The notes beneath the pieces are model-generated. The model worked only from the letters and a program-made list of their open reading frames with translations. It did not search any database and had not been told where the DNA came from. From the NCBI RefSeq assembly GCF_007752935.1, contig NZ_CP036319.1, positions 4,402,001-4,466,000 of the forward strand: a DNA stretch of 64,000 nt, read 5' to 3'. The position numbers and the translations under genes were made by a program. This DNA is from Crateriforma conspicua (GTDB lineage: Bacteria; Planctomycetota; Planctomycetia; Pirellulales; Pirellulaceae). Position 1 is the first letter of the stretch; every line of letters starts with the position of its first letter. Positions 1-9,577 of the stretch are shown piece after piece.

Positions 1-667
1 CGAAATCAAAGAATCCGCAACTGGTGCTCCACGCATCGTCGGCGCCGGCGACACCGGCGGCATCGGTGATTTCCACAAAGCGACCGTCGTCGTTGCGTAG
101 CAGACGATTTTTTCCGACCGCACTGACGAACAGATCCGCGTCACCGTCGTTGTCAAAATCGGCCGTGGCCACGCCCATGCCGTACAGCTTCAACGCCGCG
201 CCCTGGTCTTCCGAAACATCGGTGAAGTTGCCTTGACCGTCGCCTTGGAACAGACGGCAGGTCGGCGGCGGATCGGAGGGCGATTCGGACCAGGGCCAAT
301 CGTCACCGTTGACCCAGAAAAGATCCTGGTGGCCGTCGCCATTGAAATCGAGCACGGCCACACCGCTGCCCATCGTTTCGGGCAACAATTTTTCACCGGC
401 GCGGCCGGTGTGATGCAAAAAATCGACGCCGGCGGAATCGCTGACGTCGGTCATCGTCAGCGTGGGCAGGTCGGACGCCTGTTGACGCAGTTCCGGGTTG
501 ACCGTTTCGAAGACTTGTGGCTTGGGCGGTTCCGGGGATTCCGCAAACACCAACCACATCAAACCGCCGGCGATCGCCAGCAGACCGATGATCAAGACCG
601 ACCGACGTAGGGCGACGCCGATGATGGCGTCGTCTTCGGTGTTTTCATCTCGAATCGGTTCGTTCAC
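1..667 (-). CDS. FG-GAP/VCBS repeat (CRTAC1-like) membrane-anchored protein, 3' end outside window
   Basis: The reading frame begins at a GTG (665-667) and stays open to the window edge, giving about 222 residues. A hydrophobic segment at residues 23-42 follows a short acidic N-terminus, so it is probably anchored in the membrane with the rest outside the cytoplasm. Calcium-loop FG-GAP motifs are visible: LDFNGDGHQDLF near residue 106 and ADFDNDGDADLF near residue 160. This is the CRTAC1/ASPIC-type beta-propeller family, usually read as adhesion or extracellular binding. It lies 40 nt downstream of ilvC on the same strand, but nothing links it to branched-chain synthesis. No ATG start is available upstream in this frame. 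The C-terminal part is not in the window. Confidence 0.8.
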   Translation of the reverse strand, partial: MNEPIRDENTEDDAIIGVALRRSVLIIGLLAIAGGLMWLVFAESPEPPKPQVFETVNPELRQQASDLPTLTMTDVSDSAGVDFLHHTGRAGEKLLPETMGSGVAVLDFNGDGHQDLFWVNGDDWPWSESPSDPPPTCRLFQGDGQGNFTDVSEDQGAALKLYGMGVATADFDNDGDADLFVSAVGKNRLLRNDDGRFVEITDAAGVAGADDAWSTSCGFFDF

Positions 668-707
668 GGTCCACCCGTTGGGGAAAAGGCGACGGAACGA
701 CGGAAAG

Positions 708-1715
708 TCAGTCGACTTCCTTTTCGTCGATCCAGTTCATCATTCGACGCAAACCCTTGCCGACTTGTTCAACGCCGTGCTGGCGTTCACGGCGACGAGT
801 GGCCTTGAAGAACGGAGCACCGCCACGATTCTCCAAGATCCAGTTGCGTGCGAAGGTGCCGTTTTGGATTTCCAGCAAGACCTTCTTCATCTCCGCCTTG
901 GTTTCGTCGGTGATGATGCGAGGTCCGGTGCTGTAGTCACCGTATTCAGCAGTGTTGCTGATACTGTAACGCATGTAGCTGAGCCCGCCTTCGTACAACA
1001 GATCGACGATCAGCTTCAGTTCGTGCATGCATTCGAAGTAGGCCATTTCCGGCTGGTAACCGGCTTCGACCAGCGTATCAAAACCGGCTTTGACCAGTTC
1101 GCTGACGCCACCACACAACACCACCTGTTCACCGAACAAGTCGGTCTCGGTTTCTTCGGCGAACGTGGTTTGGATCACACCACCGCGGGTGCCGCCGATG
1201 CCTTTGGCGTAGGCCAAACCAATTTGCTTGGTTTCATCGCTGGCACCATCACCCAGGGCCAACAGGGCGGGGACACCGCCACCCTTTTCGTACTCGCTGC
1301 GGACCAAGTGTCCGGGGCCTTTGGGGGCGACCAGCATGGTGTCGATCCCGGCGGGCGGCACGATTTGGCCGAAGTGGATGTTGAAGCCGTGGCTGCACAT
1401 CAAGATGTTGCCTTCGGACAAGTTATCGCGAATCGAATCACGATAGATGTCGCCTTGGACTTCATCGGGCAACAGGATGTTGATCACATCGGCCGCCTTG
1501 GTCGCATCGGCGATCGACATCGGCTTGAATCCATGCGAAACGGCCAAGTCATAATTGGCCGATCCGGGACGCTGACCGATGACAACGTCACAGCCGCTGT
1601 CTCGCAGGTTTTGTGCTTGGGCGTGACCTTGGGAACCGTATCCCAAGATGGCAATCTTCTTGCCCTTCAAATGGGACAGGTCGGCATCGTTGTCGTAATA
1701 AACCGTTGCGGCCAT
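708..1715 (-). CDS. ilvC: Ketol-acid reductoisomerase
   Basis: Class I KARI, 335 residues, the usual length. It converts acetolactate or acetohydroxybutyrate to the dihydroxy acids of valine, leucine and isoleucine synthesis, using NADPH and magnesium in the cytosol. The dinucleotide motif GYGSQG is at residues 25-30, the substrate histidine is in [10 protein letters not shown], and the metal-binding D and E are in ETDLFGEQ near residue 190. The start ATG at 1713-1715 fits the family N-terminus. It lies 174 nt downstream of ilvN on the same strand, so co-transcription is likely. The catalytic acetolactate synthase subunit (ilvB) is not in the window. Confidence 0.97.
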   Translation of the reverse strand: MAATVYYDNDADLSHLKGKKIAILGYGSQGHAQAQNLRDSGCDVVIGQRPGSANYDLAVSHGFKPMSIADATKAADVINILLPDEVQGDIYRDSIRDNLSEGNILMCSHGFNIHFGQIVPPAGIDTMLVAPKGPGHLVRSEYEKGGGVPALLALGDGASDETKQIGLAYAKGIGGTRGGVIQTTFAEETETDLFGEQVVLCGGVSELVKAGFDTLVEAGYQPEMAYFECMHELKLIVDLLYEGGLSYMRYSISNTAEYGDYSTGPRIITDETKAEMKKVLLEIQNGTFARNWILENRGGAPFFKATRRRERQHGVEQVGKGLRRMMNWIDEKEVD

Positions 1716-1889
1716 GTTGATCTATCGTTCGTGGGAGAAGTGGAAAACGGGCATTCAGTTGGACGATGGGCCGGACGATCGATTCGGTGTGGCACAATCG
1801 AACGTGCCGCAACGAGAAAGATAGCGATCGCACGGAAGGCAGATCGGCGACCGTGGACGCCGAATCAAACGTTGTATTTGCGGAGGATT

Positions 1890-2453
1890 TCAGGCGGTCG
1901 TGAAGCGACGAATCGTACCGACGTCGGACGTCGGCGGTTCTTCGGTGATGGCCGGTCCGCTGGCACCGCGGACCATGGCGACGCGACCGGTGCGGACCAG
2001 TTCGACGATTCCGTAGGGACGCATGCGTTCGATAAACGCTTGGACCTTGTTTTCCCGACCGCTGATTTCGATCATCACTTCTTCCGGACCGACATCGACG
2101 ATCGCACCGCGGAAGATGTCCACCAATTCGCGGACTTCGCTGCGTTTCGGGCCGGCGGGCGCTTTGACTTTGACCAGCAACAGATCGCGTTCGACGAAAT
2201 CGCGGCTGCTGATGTCTTGGACGCGGACGACCGTGACGATCTTTTCTAGCTGTTTCCGTACCTGTTCGACCACGCGATCGTCGCCGACCACGACAAATGT
2301 CATGCGTGACAATCGTCGGTCTTCGGTTTCGCCGACGGCCAGCGAATCGATGTTGTAGCCACGCGAGGCCAGCATGCCGCTGATATGGGCCAGCACGCCG
2401 GGGACGTTCTGGACCAGAGCCGATAAAACGTGACGGTGCGGAGGGTTAGACAT
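1890..2453 (-). CDS. ilvN: Acetolactate synthase small (regulatory) subunit
   Basis: Regulatory subunit of acetohydroxyacid synthase, 187 residues. The N-terminal ACT domain starts with VLSALVQNVPGVLAHISGM and contains the SRGYNIDSL motif, which in this family binds valine for feedback inhibition. The C-terminal ALS_ss_C domain (IVELVRTGRVAM) follows. I chose the ATG at 2451-2453 because homology begins a few residues after it; an upstream ATG at 2616-2618 would add 55 residues of proline- and serine-rich sequence unlike the family. It is followed by ilvC on the same strand. Confidence 0.93.
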   Translation of the reverse strand: MSNPPHRHVLSALVQNVPGVLAHISGMLASRGYNIDSLAVGETEDRRLSRMTFVVVGDDRVVEQVRKQLEKIVTVVRVQDISSRDFVERDLLLVKVKAPAGPKRSEVRELVDIFRGAIVDVGPEEVMIEISGRENKVQAFIERMRPYGIVELVRTGRVAMVRGASGPAITEEPPTSDVGTIRRFTTA

Positions 2454-2708
2454 GGTTGGGCGATGATTGGAAATGAAGGCGATATTGTGTGAAGGCGTCG
2501 AGTCGACCGGCGGCGCAAAGATCGCCGAAACGTCGCTGCCCGGCCCAGAGTCGGATTCGCCTGGAATGGACGTGCCAAAACCAAGCCGGGCATGATAATT
2601 TTGGGTCGCAGGAGTCACAAGGGCGGGAATCCGCCGGGCCGATCACAGGGTGGGCCGACAACGGAGCGGGAAACCGCCCGGCCGCAACCGAACGGACACG
2701 CCATCGAC

Positions 2709-3605
2709 ATGAATTTTCGCATCGACTTGCCCGCTTATCGTGGTCCGATCGACCTGCTGCTGTACTTGGTCCGCCGCCAGGAGGTGGCCCTGACACAGAT
2801 CTCGCTGGCGAAAATCGTCCAACAGTACCTGGAATATTTGGACATCCTGAAAGCCCTGGACCTGGGGGACGTCGGGGATTTTCTGGACCTCGCGTCGACC
2901 TTGGTGGAGATGAAAAGCCATGCGGTGCTGCCAAAAATCGTCGAGGAAACCGAAGACGAAACCCTGGAGGACCCGCAGGACGAACTGATCGAACGGCTGC
3001 TGCAGTACAAGGAAATCCGCGACGCGGCCGCCGTCCTGGATGAAATGAGCCAACGGTGGCAGGAAAGGTTCGAGCGGATGTCCGACGACCTGCCCAGCCG
3101 TCGCGTGGACCCGGGCGACCAGCCGATCGTCGATCTGGAAATCTGGGATTTGGTCAGCGCGTTTGGTCGCATCATGCGGGAATCGGCCGGCCCGCCGCCG
3201 ACGGAGGTCATCTATGACGACACACCGATCCACGTGTACATGCAACAGATCCACACCCAATTACGTGACCACGCAAGAATCCCGCTGATCGACTTGGTCA
3301 CCGGCGGAGAACACAAATCGGCGTTGATCGGATGGTTTCTGGCCACACTGGAACTGACCCGTCACCACGGCGCGGCGGTCGAACAGGACGACTTTGGCGA
3401 AGTCTATGTGGTCCGCACCGACCACTACAGCGACGACTTGGCGGTACACGAGGTGGACAACTATTCCGCCGAAGGATTGGACAACACGAATTTGCCCAAA
3501 TCCAGCCCCGCCGTGACGCCGACCAGCGGCCAAACCGCCTCCGAGCCGACGCAAAGCGGCGATGAAGCCGACCCAACGCAAAGCGGCGAAGAAACAGAAT
3601 CTTGA
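2709..3605 (+). CDS. scpA: Segregation and condensation protein A (kleisin)
   Basis: Kleisin subunit of the SMC-ScpAB complex that organises and segregates the chromosome. The N-terminal signature FRIDLPAYRGPIDLLLYLVR is present from residue 3, followed by the helical region with VEMKSHAVLP. The C-terminal winged-helix part is near residues 205-255. The protein has 298 residues, somewhat longer than the usual 250-270 because of an acidic, glutamine- and serine-rich tail of about 40 residues. The start at 2709 places the conserved motif at the very N-terminus; the frame is open upstream to 2592 but that sequence is low-complexity. scpB and smc are not in the window. Confidence 0.92.
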   Translation: MNFRIDLPAYRGPIDLLLYLVRRQEVALTQISLAKIVQQYLEYLDILKALDLGDVGDFLDLASTLVEMKSHAVLPKIVEETEDETLEDPQDELIERLLQYKEIRDAAAVLDEMSQRWQERFERMSDDLPSRRVDPGDQPIVDLEIWDLVSAFGRIMRESAGPPPTEVIYDDTPIHVYMQQIHTQLRDHARIPLIDLVTGGEHKSALIGWFLATLELTRHHGAAVEQDDFGEVYVVRTDHYSDDLAVHEVDNYSAEGLDNTNLPKSSPAVTPTSGQTASEPTQSGDEADPTQSGEETES

Positions 3606-3611
3606 ACGATC

Positions 3612-3630
3612 GGCCGGCCTAACGCCGGCT
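3612..3630. terminator. Hairpin between convergent scpA and aminotransferase genes
   Basis: GCCGGC (3613-3618), a 5-nt loop CTAAC, then GCCGGC (3624-3629) form a 6-bp GC-only stem in the 42-bp gap between two convergent stop codons. There is no T-run on either side, so it is not a classical intrinsic terminator. It could act as a bidirectional transcript-end structure. Confidence 0.4.
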
Positions 3631-3647
3631 TCCCGAACAAATGAAAC

Positions 3648-4934
3648 TCAGGTGCAAGCGGGCGTTTTGCTTTGAGACAAGCATTTGCCGATCTGGCGGA
3701 CGGCCTGACGCAAACGCTGTTCGTTTTCCACTAAGGACATCCGCAGATAGCCTTCACCGGCGGTGCCGAATCCGCTGCCGGGACTGACCGCGACATTGCC
3801 TTCTTCCAACAGCTTCATTGCAAAGTCCATCGTCGACATCGACGACTTCCACGGTTCGGGGACTTCCGCCCAGACGAACATGCCGGCCTTGGGTGGCGTG
3901 ACGTTCCATCCCAAACGACGCAGCCCGCTGACCAAAGCATCGCGTCGGCCTTGATAGATCAGCGATTGGTTTTCCACCGTCGCCTCGGTGGCCCGCAGCG
4001 CGACGATGGCCGCGATTTGGATCGCCTGGAACATGCCGTAATCGTAGTAGCCTTTGATCGTGCCCAGGCCACGAATCATTTCCGCATTGCCCGCGCAAAA
4101 GCCGACTCGCCAGCCGGCCATGTTATAGCCCTTGCTCATCGTCGTGAATTCGACACCGACATCCTTCGCGCCCGGTGCGCTCAGGAAGCTGGGTGGCTGG
4201 TATCCGTCAAAGGCGACGTCGGCATAGGCAAAATCGTGGATGACCATCAAGCCGTACTTTTTGGCCAAGCGGACGACTTCGACGAAGAATTCCGGCTCGA
4301 TGACCGCGCTGGACGGATTGTGCGGATAGTTGACGATCAGCACCTTGGGCACCGGCGTCATGTTTTCGCAGGTGTAAGCAACGTTGCTTAGAAATTTCTC
4401 GCTATCGGCGACGTCCAACGCCACGACATTGCCCGAAGCCAAGATGACGCCGTACATGTGCACCGGAAAATAGGGCGACGGAATGATCGCGGTGTCCCCG
4501 GGGCCCATCAGCGCCAGACACATGTGTGAAAAGCCCTCCTTGGACCCCAAACAAGCGATCACCTCATGTTCCGGATCCAGCCGAACGCCGTACTTGCGAT
4601 GGTATTTTCCGGCCACCTCGCGGCGCAGATTGGCAATCCCGTTGGACTTGCTGTATCCGTGGTTACCCGGATCGGCGGCGGCATCGGCCAGCTTTTGAAT
4701 CACGACCGGATCGGGCGGATCGGACGGGTTGCCCATGCCCAGGTCGATGACGTCATCGCCGGCACGTCGTTTTTGGTACAGCGAATTGTTGATTCGCCCA
4801 AACATGTAGGGCGGCAACCGGTGCACTCGCGAAGCAAAGCTGACCTCGAACGGGTGTGGCGGCGGATCGGTAGTCGGCGGTTCGATCGCCGGTGCGTCGA
4901 TATTGGGTGTGTCTGGATTGAACGTATTGGACAT
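3648..4934 (-). CDS. alaC: Class I/II aminotransferase, AlaC (glutamate-pyruvate) type
   Basis: PLP-dependent fold-type I aminotransferase, 428 residues. The PLP lysine is in [16 protein letters not shown], near residue 270, and the substrate carboxylate arginine is in the C-terminal [11 protein letters not shown]. The region around [13 protein letters not shown] and [10 protein letters not shown] is very close to AlaC/YfdZ of enterobacteria, which makes alanine from pyruvate and glutamate. An LL-diaminopimelate or aspartate aminotransferase is the alternative. The first 25 residues are a proline- and threonine-rich extension. The gene is monocistronic, convergent with scpA, and separated from the upstream PPIase gene by a terminator. 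Confidence 0.85.
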   Translation of the reverse strand: MSNTFNPDTPNIDAPAIEPPTTDPPPHPFEVSFASRVHRLPPYMFGRINNSLYQKRRAGDDVIDLGMGNPSDPPDPVVIQKLADAAADPGNHGYSKSNGIANLRREVAGKYHRKYGVRLDPEHEVIACLGSKEGFSHMCLALMGPGDTAIIPSPYFPVHMYGVILASGNVVALDVADSEKFLSNVAYTCENMTPVPKVLIVNYPHNPSSAVIEPEFFVEVVRLAKKYGLMVIHDFAYADVAFDGYQPPSFLSAPGAKDVGVEFTTMSKGYNMAGWRVGFCAGNAEMIRGLGTIKGYYDYGMFQAIQIAAIVALRATEATVENQSLIYQGRRDALVSGLRRLGWNVTPPKAGMFVWAEVPEPWKSSMSTMDFAMKLLEEGNVAVSPGSGFGTAGEGYLRMSLVENEQRLRQAVRQIGKCLSQSKTPACT

Positions 4935-5044
4935 GGCTGGGCCGCTGGAACAAGAAATTCACGACGGGCAATCGATGTCAACTTAGACACCTGATCCGGT
5001 TTCAGGGAAGCGTCCGGCCGCGCCCGGTGGCCAATTTTCGGGCC

Positions 5045-5075
5045 AAAAAAAAGCCGACCCCACAATCGGGTCGGC
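5045..5075 (-). terminator. Intrinsic terminator of the PPIase gene
   Basis: Read on the minus strand, GCCGACCC (5075-5068) pairs perfectly with GGGTCGGC (5060-5053) around a 7-nt loop and is followed by eight Ts (5052-5045). It lies 80 nt beyond the stop codon of the PPIase gene and upstream of the aminotransferase start. Confidence 0.85.
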
Positions 5076-5155
5076 TGGGGATCGTTCGGTTCCGCTGCTG
5101 ACGGTTTGGCTCGGGGCGGCCGTCAACAGCGTGGAAAAATTTGGCGTGCGGACGA

Positions 5156-6985
5156 TCAGCGACGCGTGGTCGCCGCGGCCTTTTTGGCGACCGCAAAGAA
5201 ATTTTCAATGCTGGCGTTTTCCTTCAACTCGTCAAACTTCGACGCCATCGCTTGGGCCAACTTCTTTTCCGACAGGTCGCGAACCAGTTCTTCGCGGACC
5301 GCATCGAAATCGCTGACGACCGGTTTGGTAAAACCCTGGCAACGCATGATGATGTATTTGTCACCGGTGGCCACAATGCCGCTCAATTGCCCCGGCTTCA
5401 ACGAAAAGGCTTCCTTTTCGATCGCCGGCTGGCCGCCGTGTTTGCGGATCGGCGGCACCAGCCCGGCGTTGGACGCCGACGACGGTTCGATGCTGTATTG
5501 TTGGGCCAATTCGCCAAAGAACTGCGGCGTCGGGTTATCGCGGGCCATCTGCCATACCTTTTGCGCCGTCCGCTGATCGCCCAGAACGATCGCCAGGACT
5601 TCCACCTTGGGTCCGTATGCGGAATCGAATCCGCGTTTCAGTTCTTCGTCGTTCAATTGGACTTCCGATTCGACCAACTTACGCAGCGCGACGCTGGGCC
5701 AAACGGCATCGCGAACATAGATGTCCTCGGTCGTGTCTCCATCGCTTACCACCGATTGCAGCCAGCTTTGGATGTCGGCCGAACCGTCGGGCTTGGTGAA
5801 CCCGAACGCGATCGCGGCACGTTCGGTTTCGGCGGTCAGGTCGGCGGCGGCAACGGTGACACCATTGCTGCGAAGGGCTTGCGTCAAAAGACGACGATTG
5901 ATTTCGCCTTGCAGAACTTCTTCGCCGTGGCGACGAACCGCTTCCTCGGCAACCTGTGCAATCGTCAGCGGTTGGTTGTTGACCAGGGCGGCAACACCGG
6001 GGTGCTGTTTTTCCGCCGCCGGATCGCCGAAGACCTTTTTGACATTGGCTTCGCTTTGCAGTTGCTCGAACAAACCGGCCGCGGCGACGCGAATTTTTTC
6101 GTCGCGGATCTCGTCCGCGATTTGCTCACGAATCGCGGGGATGGCTTGGGGTGCCGGGGTGGCGGCGGGAATACGCCGGACCGCTTGCAGGATCATCCAT
6201 TCGTCGCCGACCTGCAGAATATCAGTGACTCCGCCATCCTGAAGATCAAACACGGCGGTTTCGAAATCCGGCTGTCCGGTGTAGCGGCGAATCGGTGGGA
6301 TCAAACCACCGACGCTGGCGCTGATTTCGTCTTCGCTGAAACTCTTGGCCAGTTCGGTAAACTTCGCCGGATCGGATTTGGCTTGGGCCAGCACTTGTTC
6401 GGCTTTCTGTCGATCCTTGGTCACGATCATCCGGCACTTGACCGCTTCGCCGTAGCGAGCCAGATACTGTTTATTGAATTCTTCTTCGGTGACTTCGATC
6501 TTGTCGGCCACCAAACGTCGCAGTGCCAACATGGGCCAGACGACGTCGTTGCTATATTCAGCGGCACTGACGTTGCGTTCTTCTTGCAGCAGCTGCAGCA
6601 GCCCGCCCATGTCCAAGCGGAACTTGGCAGCCTGACGAGCGATTTCGTCGCTGACTTCTTGCTTGGTGATTTCGATGCCACGCTGCTGACATGCTTGCAA
6701 AATCAGATAGCGATTGACCATGGCGTCGACGATGTCGCTGCCGTAGCGTCGCATCGTTTCGTCGGCCAAGACCTTCTCGGTGATCGGGTCGGCGTTGACG
6801 GTCGCCACCACTCGGCTCTTTCCACCGGCAGTCGCGGGTGCAGTCGCTGCTGCGGTCGACGCCTGTTGCGCCACGACCGGCCTGTCCCAAGCGGCGATGA
6901 AAACCATCGCGACAAAAACGGACAGCCCCAATCGTCGGACCAGTGTCACCATCCAGGGACGAAGTACGGCAAATTCCAATGGCAT
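5156..6985 (-). CDS. Secreted peptidyl-prolyl isomerase with duplicated SurA_N/PpiC halves
   Basis: Exported parvulin-type foldase of 609 residues. A signal peptide covers about the first 40 residues, ending in PVVAQQ. Two homologous halves follow, each with a SurA-like helical chaperone region (VVATVNADPITEKVL and VAALVNNQPLTIAQVA) and a PpiC rotamase region. Matching landmarks GGLIPPIRRYTGQP and AGLVPPIRKHGGQP show an internal duplication. Its expected role is folding of exported and outer-membrane proteins. The start at 6983-6985 is supported by AAAGGAGTGACC a few nucleotides upstream; the frame is open further upstream to 7330 without family similarity. A strong terminator follows the gene. 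Confidence 0.85.
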   Translation of the reverse strand: MPLEFAVLRPWMVTLVRRLGLSVFVAMVFIAAWDRPVVAQQASTAAATAPATAGGKSRVVATVNADPITEKVLADETMRRYGSDIVDAMVNRYLILQACQQRGIEITKQEVSDEIARQAAKFRLDMGGLLQLLQEERNVSAAEYSNDVVWPMLALRRLVADKIEVTEEEFNKQYLARYGEAVKCRMIVTKDRQKAEQVLAQAKSDPAKFTELAKSFSEDEISASVGGLIPPIRRYTGQPDFETAVFDLQDGGVTDILQVGDEWMILQAVRRIPAATPAPQAIPAIREQIADEIRDEKIRVAAAGLFEQLQSEANVKKVFGDPAAEKQHPGVAALVNNQPLTIAQVAEEAVRRHGEEVLQGEINRRLLTQALRSNGVTVAAADLTAETERAAIAFGFTKPDGSADIQSWLQSVVSDGDTTEDIYVRDAVWPSVALRKLVESEVQLNDEELKRGFDSAYGPKVEVLAIVLGDQRTAQKVWQMARDNPTPQFFGELAQQYSIEPSSASNAGLVPPIRKHGGQPAIEKEAFSLKPGQLSGIVATGDKYIIMRCQGFTKPVVSDFDAVREELVRDLSEKKLAQAMASKFDELKENASIENFFAVAKKAAATTRR

Positions 6986-7436
6986 TCCGGTCACTCCTTT
7001 GAACCGTCTACTCGGCATGGACATGTCCAAGGGCATCCAATCGCCCTTCGATATTCCGCGTTGATTCGCCACACACATCGCCGGCACAGTGGTCGGTTGG
7101 ATCGAATCCACTTCGGAACGAACGACCCAGATTTTCTCGGCAATCGCCGGAAACAACCAACTTGTCATGCCGTCCAGCGAAGGCGGGCACATCGGAACCC
7201 TAGAAAAATTGCGGTTTCGGCTCAAGACGAATCGTCGCCGATCCGACACGCCCCCAACCGACGGGCCGCATCGATGATCTGTCGAATGAAAAAGCGTCCC
7301 GCATGACGCTGGCGGCGCAGGTGAATCCAAATCGCGACTGGGGTTTCGACGTTTTTCGGGTTTTTGTTAAAGCCGGTCATGGCAACGGCCGACACCCGGT
7401 CGTTTTCAAGCCTGAACCGACCAAAAGTCTTCCGAA
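6986..7436. other. Divergent intergenic region, 451 bp
   Basis: This lies between the divergent starts of the PPIase and the lipoprotein gene and should hold both promoters. A TAGACG about 30 nt upstream of the PPIase start is a possible -10 element, but no well-spaced -35 goes with it. I see no RNA gene or repeat. Confidence 0.4.
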
Positions 7437-8246
7437 ATGCCCGTGATGGTTGCCGTCATGTCAGTTCGATCTATCACTCGATCATTCACCCACTGCCGCA
7501 CCGTGACTCCGGTGCAATGCCTGGTGTGCCTGGTCGCCGCATTTGCTTTGCCAAGCTTCATCGCGGGTTGTCGGCAAACCACGACCACGACGACTGGTGC
7601 CTTGCAACCGCTGACCACACCCAACGGCAGCATTCCAGCACCCAGCCTGGTGCCGTTCACCGGACAGGGAACACGCGTCAGCCCTCCGGCGACCGGTTCG
7701 GCGGGCGGTGTTCCCAACAATTACATGGGCGGGGCCCCCACGATGGGATCCACCTATGGCACCACTCCGTCGGGCTTTGCCGCCACCGGCGGACAACCGA
7801 TCGGGTCAGGCGTTGCGACGCCACCGGCCGCGGGCGGTGCCAACAGCGTCGCCAGTGCCGCCGTTGATTTGACACCACCGGTGCTTGGCGCTGGCGCGAT
7901 GCCGGCGATCGATCTGACCCACGCTCCACCGCCACCCGGCTATCGCCCCAGCACGGTGAACACGGCGTCGGGCGTCGTCCCCGTGTCGCACCAAAGTCCC
8001 ACCGGTTACGCACCGATCGGATCCGACGCGATGCCCGCGATGACATTGCAACCCATGGCCGCGCAGCCACAACTGAATCCGATCGGCACGGCAGCCGCCG
8101 CCCCCATGAACAACGCCGCGCCGATGAATCAGCCGGCGTCTGGTAACTGGAACGGCGCGCCGGCGTCTGGACCATCGGCGATGCCGCCATCGACCGCCCC
8201 CAGTGCCGGTGGTCTGCAGTGGCGAAGCCCCGCCGCCGGATACTGA
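7437..8246 (+). CDS. Low-complexity lipoprotein of unknown function
   Basis: 269 residues. A hydrophobic segment ends in the lipobox FIAGC (cysteine at residue 45), predicting a lipoprotein on the outer face of the cell. After that the protein is rich in Pro, Gly, Ala, Thr and Met without a recognisable domain; repeated MPAID, MPAMT and APMN-type stretches suggest a flexible, disordered chain. The n-region before the hydrophobic core is long (about 25 residues), so M8 (7458) could be the true start. No function can be assigned. Confidence 0.65.
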   Translation: MPVMVAVMSVRSITRSFTHCRTVTPVQCLVCLVAAFALPSFIAGCRQTTTTTTGALQPLTTPNGSIPAPSLVPFTGQGTRVSPPATGSAGGVPNNYMGGAPTMGSTYGTTPSGFAATGGQPIGSGVATPPAAGGANSVASAAVDLTPPVLGAGAMPAIDLTHAPPPPGYRPSTVNTASGVVPVSHQSPTGYAPIGSDAMPAMTLQPMAAQPQLNPIGTAAAAPMNNAAPMNQPASGNWNGAPASGPSAMPPSTAPSAGGLQWRSPAAGY

Positions 8247-8455
8247 TCCGCGCCGCCGTCTTTCAAAGCCGGTCGCGGCACGACCGCTTGACTCGATCAC
8301 AGCCTTCGATCGATACCGCACCGCCAGACTTATGCGGCGCTGCAGCAATTTGCCACAGCACCGGGGCGCAGCGATTTTCCCACAAAAGCGTTAGGGTGAA
8401 CGATTGTCGGCCGGGATTGCCCGGACACCCGCACAGCCGTGAATCCTGATCCGAT

Positions 8456-8899
8456 ATGTCCGAATCCGATCGCAGCAATTCCGATTCGTCCGCCCCCTGG
8501 TATGCCGATGGCCTGCGATTCACTTGCACGCAGTGCGGGTACTGTTGCAGCGGTGATCCCGGGTTCGTCTTCGTCAATCATGACGAAATCCGTGACATGG
8601 CCGGCGAGATGGATTTGGATGTCGACGCCTTTGAGGAACGATTCGTTCGCCGTGTCGGCCGGCGTCGCAGCCTGAAAGAATACGCCGACGGCGATTGCAT
8701 TCTGTTGGATCCCAAAACGCGTCGCTGCATGGTTTACCACAGCCGTCCGATTCAGTGCCGGACCTGGCCGTTCTGGTCCAGCAATTTGGTTTCGCCCGAC
8801 GACTGGCGGGAAACCTGTGCCGAATGCCCCGGGGCGGGGACCGGTCAGCTGTACACGCTGGAGCAGATCGAAGCGGCCAAAAACGCCAAACGCGTCTGA
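8456..8899 (+). CDS. YkgJ-family CxxCxxCC zinc/iron-cluster protein
   Basis: 147 residues. The defining cysteine cluster CTQCGYCC is near residue 24, and further conserved cysteines follow in DCILLD, RRCMVYHSRPIQCRTWPFW and ETCAECPG. The family (UPF0153/YkgJ) probably binds a metal cluster; its biochemical role is unsettled. A short serine- and asparagine-rich leader precedes the first motif. The gene stands alone between the lipoprotein and HU genes, with 209 bp upstream and 232 bp downstream. Confidence 0.85.
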   Translation: MSESDRSNSDSSAPWYADGLRFTCTQCGYCCSGDPGFVFVNHDEIRDMAGEMDLDVDAFEERFVRRVGRRRSLKEYADGDCILLDPKTRRCMVYHSRPIQCRTWPFWSSNLVSPDDWRETCAECPGAGTGQLYTLEQIEAAKNAKRV

Positions 8900-9021
8900 G
8901 CCGAACGGTTCCCCATCGCCGATGGAACTGTTTCGCACGATTGTTTCAAGATTTCCGATTATTCCGGTCGATAGACTGGTTCGTAAGCATCCTGCCGGCG
9001 CAAGTCCGACCGGGGGCGATC

Positions 9022-9050
9022 TTGACGCTCGGAAACGAGCCGCCTAGACT
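9022..9050 (+). promoter_or_regulatory. Sigma70-type promoter of the HU-family gene
   Basis: TTGACG (9022-9027), a 17-bp spacer, and TAGACT (9045-9050). Transcription would start near 9057 and leave a leader of about 75 nt before the GTG at 9132. This is the best-matching promoter seen in the window. Confidence 0.65.
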
Positions 9051-9131
9051 GCGAACCTTGTTAAGTTATTCGCAGTCAAGGGTTTACAACGATCGCGGCC
9101 CATCGGAAGGGCACGGCGGGAGGAGTCCAGC

Positions 9132-9551
9132 GTGACCAAAAAAGACATCGTGCGAACGATCTCCGAAGAGGTTGGGCTGACTCAACAACAGACCAAGGAA
9201 ATCGTCCAGAAAACGTTCGATGCGATCGTCGACTGTCTGGTTCGGGACCAACGGATTGAATTGCGGAACTTCGGCGTGTTCGAAGTCAAACCGCGGGCGG
9301 CCCGCAAGGCTCGCAATCCCAGGACCGGCCAACAGGTTGACGTTCCCAGCAAACACGTGGTGACCTTCAAGCCCGGCAAATTCATGGAAGCACGCGTCCG
9401 AGAATTGGACCAGTGTGCCGCCCAGAAAGCCGCCGAAGCCACCGCCGGTGACGACAACCGCCCCGAAACAAACGTCCACCCCGATGCGGCACCGAACGCA
9501 TCGGCGAGGCGACCGACCGGTCGCTGGGATGACCTTTCCGATCCACAGTAA
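9132..9551 (+). CDS. HU/IHF-family DNA-binding protein
   Basis: Histone-like nucleoid protein, 139 residues. The HU fold occupies residues 1-92: TKKDIVRTISEEVGLTQQQT, then the DNA-binding arm region with GVFEVKPRAARKARNPRTGQ, then VTFKPGKFM. A tail of about 45 residues rich in Ala, Asp and Pro goes beyond the usual 90-100 residues. The start is GTG, supported by GGGAGGAG a few nucleotides upstream. The sequence cannot separate HU from IHF; the SKHVVTFKPGK context is common in planctomycete HU proteins. Confidence 0.92.
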   Translation: MTKKDIVRTISEEVGLTQQQTKEIVQKTFDAIVDCLVRDQRIELRNFGVFEVKPRAARKARNPRTGQQVDVPSKHVVTFKPGKFMEARVRELDQCAAQKAAEATAGDDNRPETNVHPDAAPNASARRPTGRWDDLSDPQ

Positions 9552-9577
9552 GCCCTAACGTTCATGGAGGAACGTCG

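Noticed and set aside
498-2249. Long open frame antisense to ilvC and ilvN (583 codons)
   Set aside because: It is the complement of two certain genes; GC-rich codon bias leaves few stops on the opposite strand, and the product has no family pattern.
5141-7306. Long open frame antisense to the PPIase (721 codons)
   Set aside because: It mirrors the PPIase gene, with basic, low-complexity composition and no ribosome binding site.
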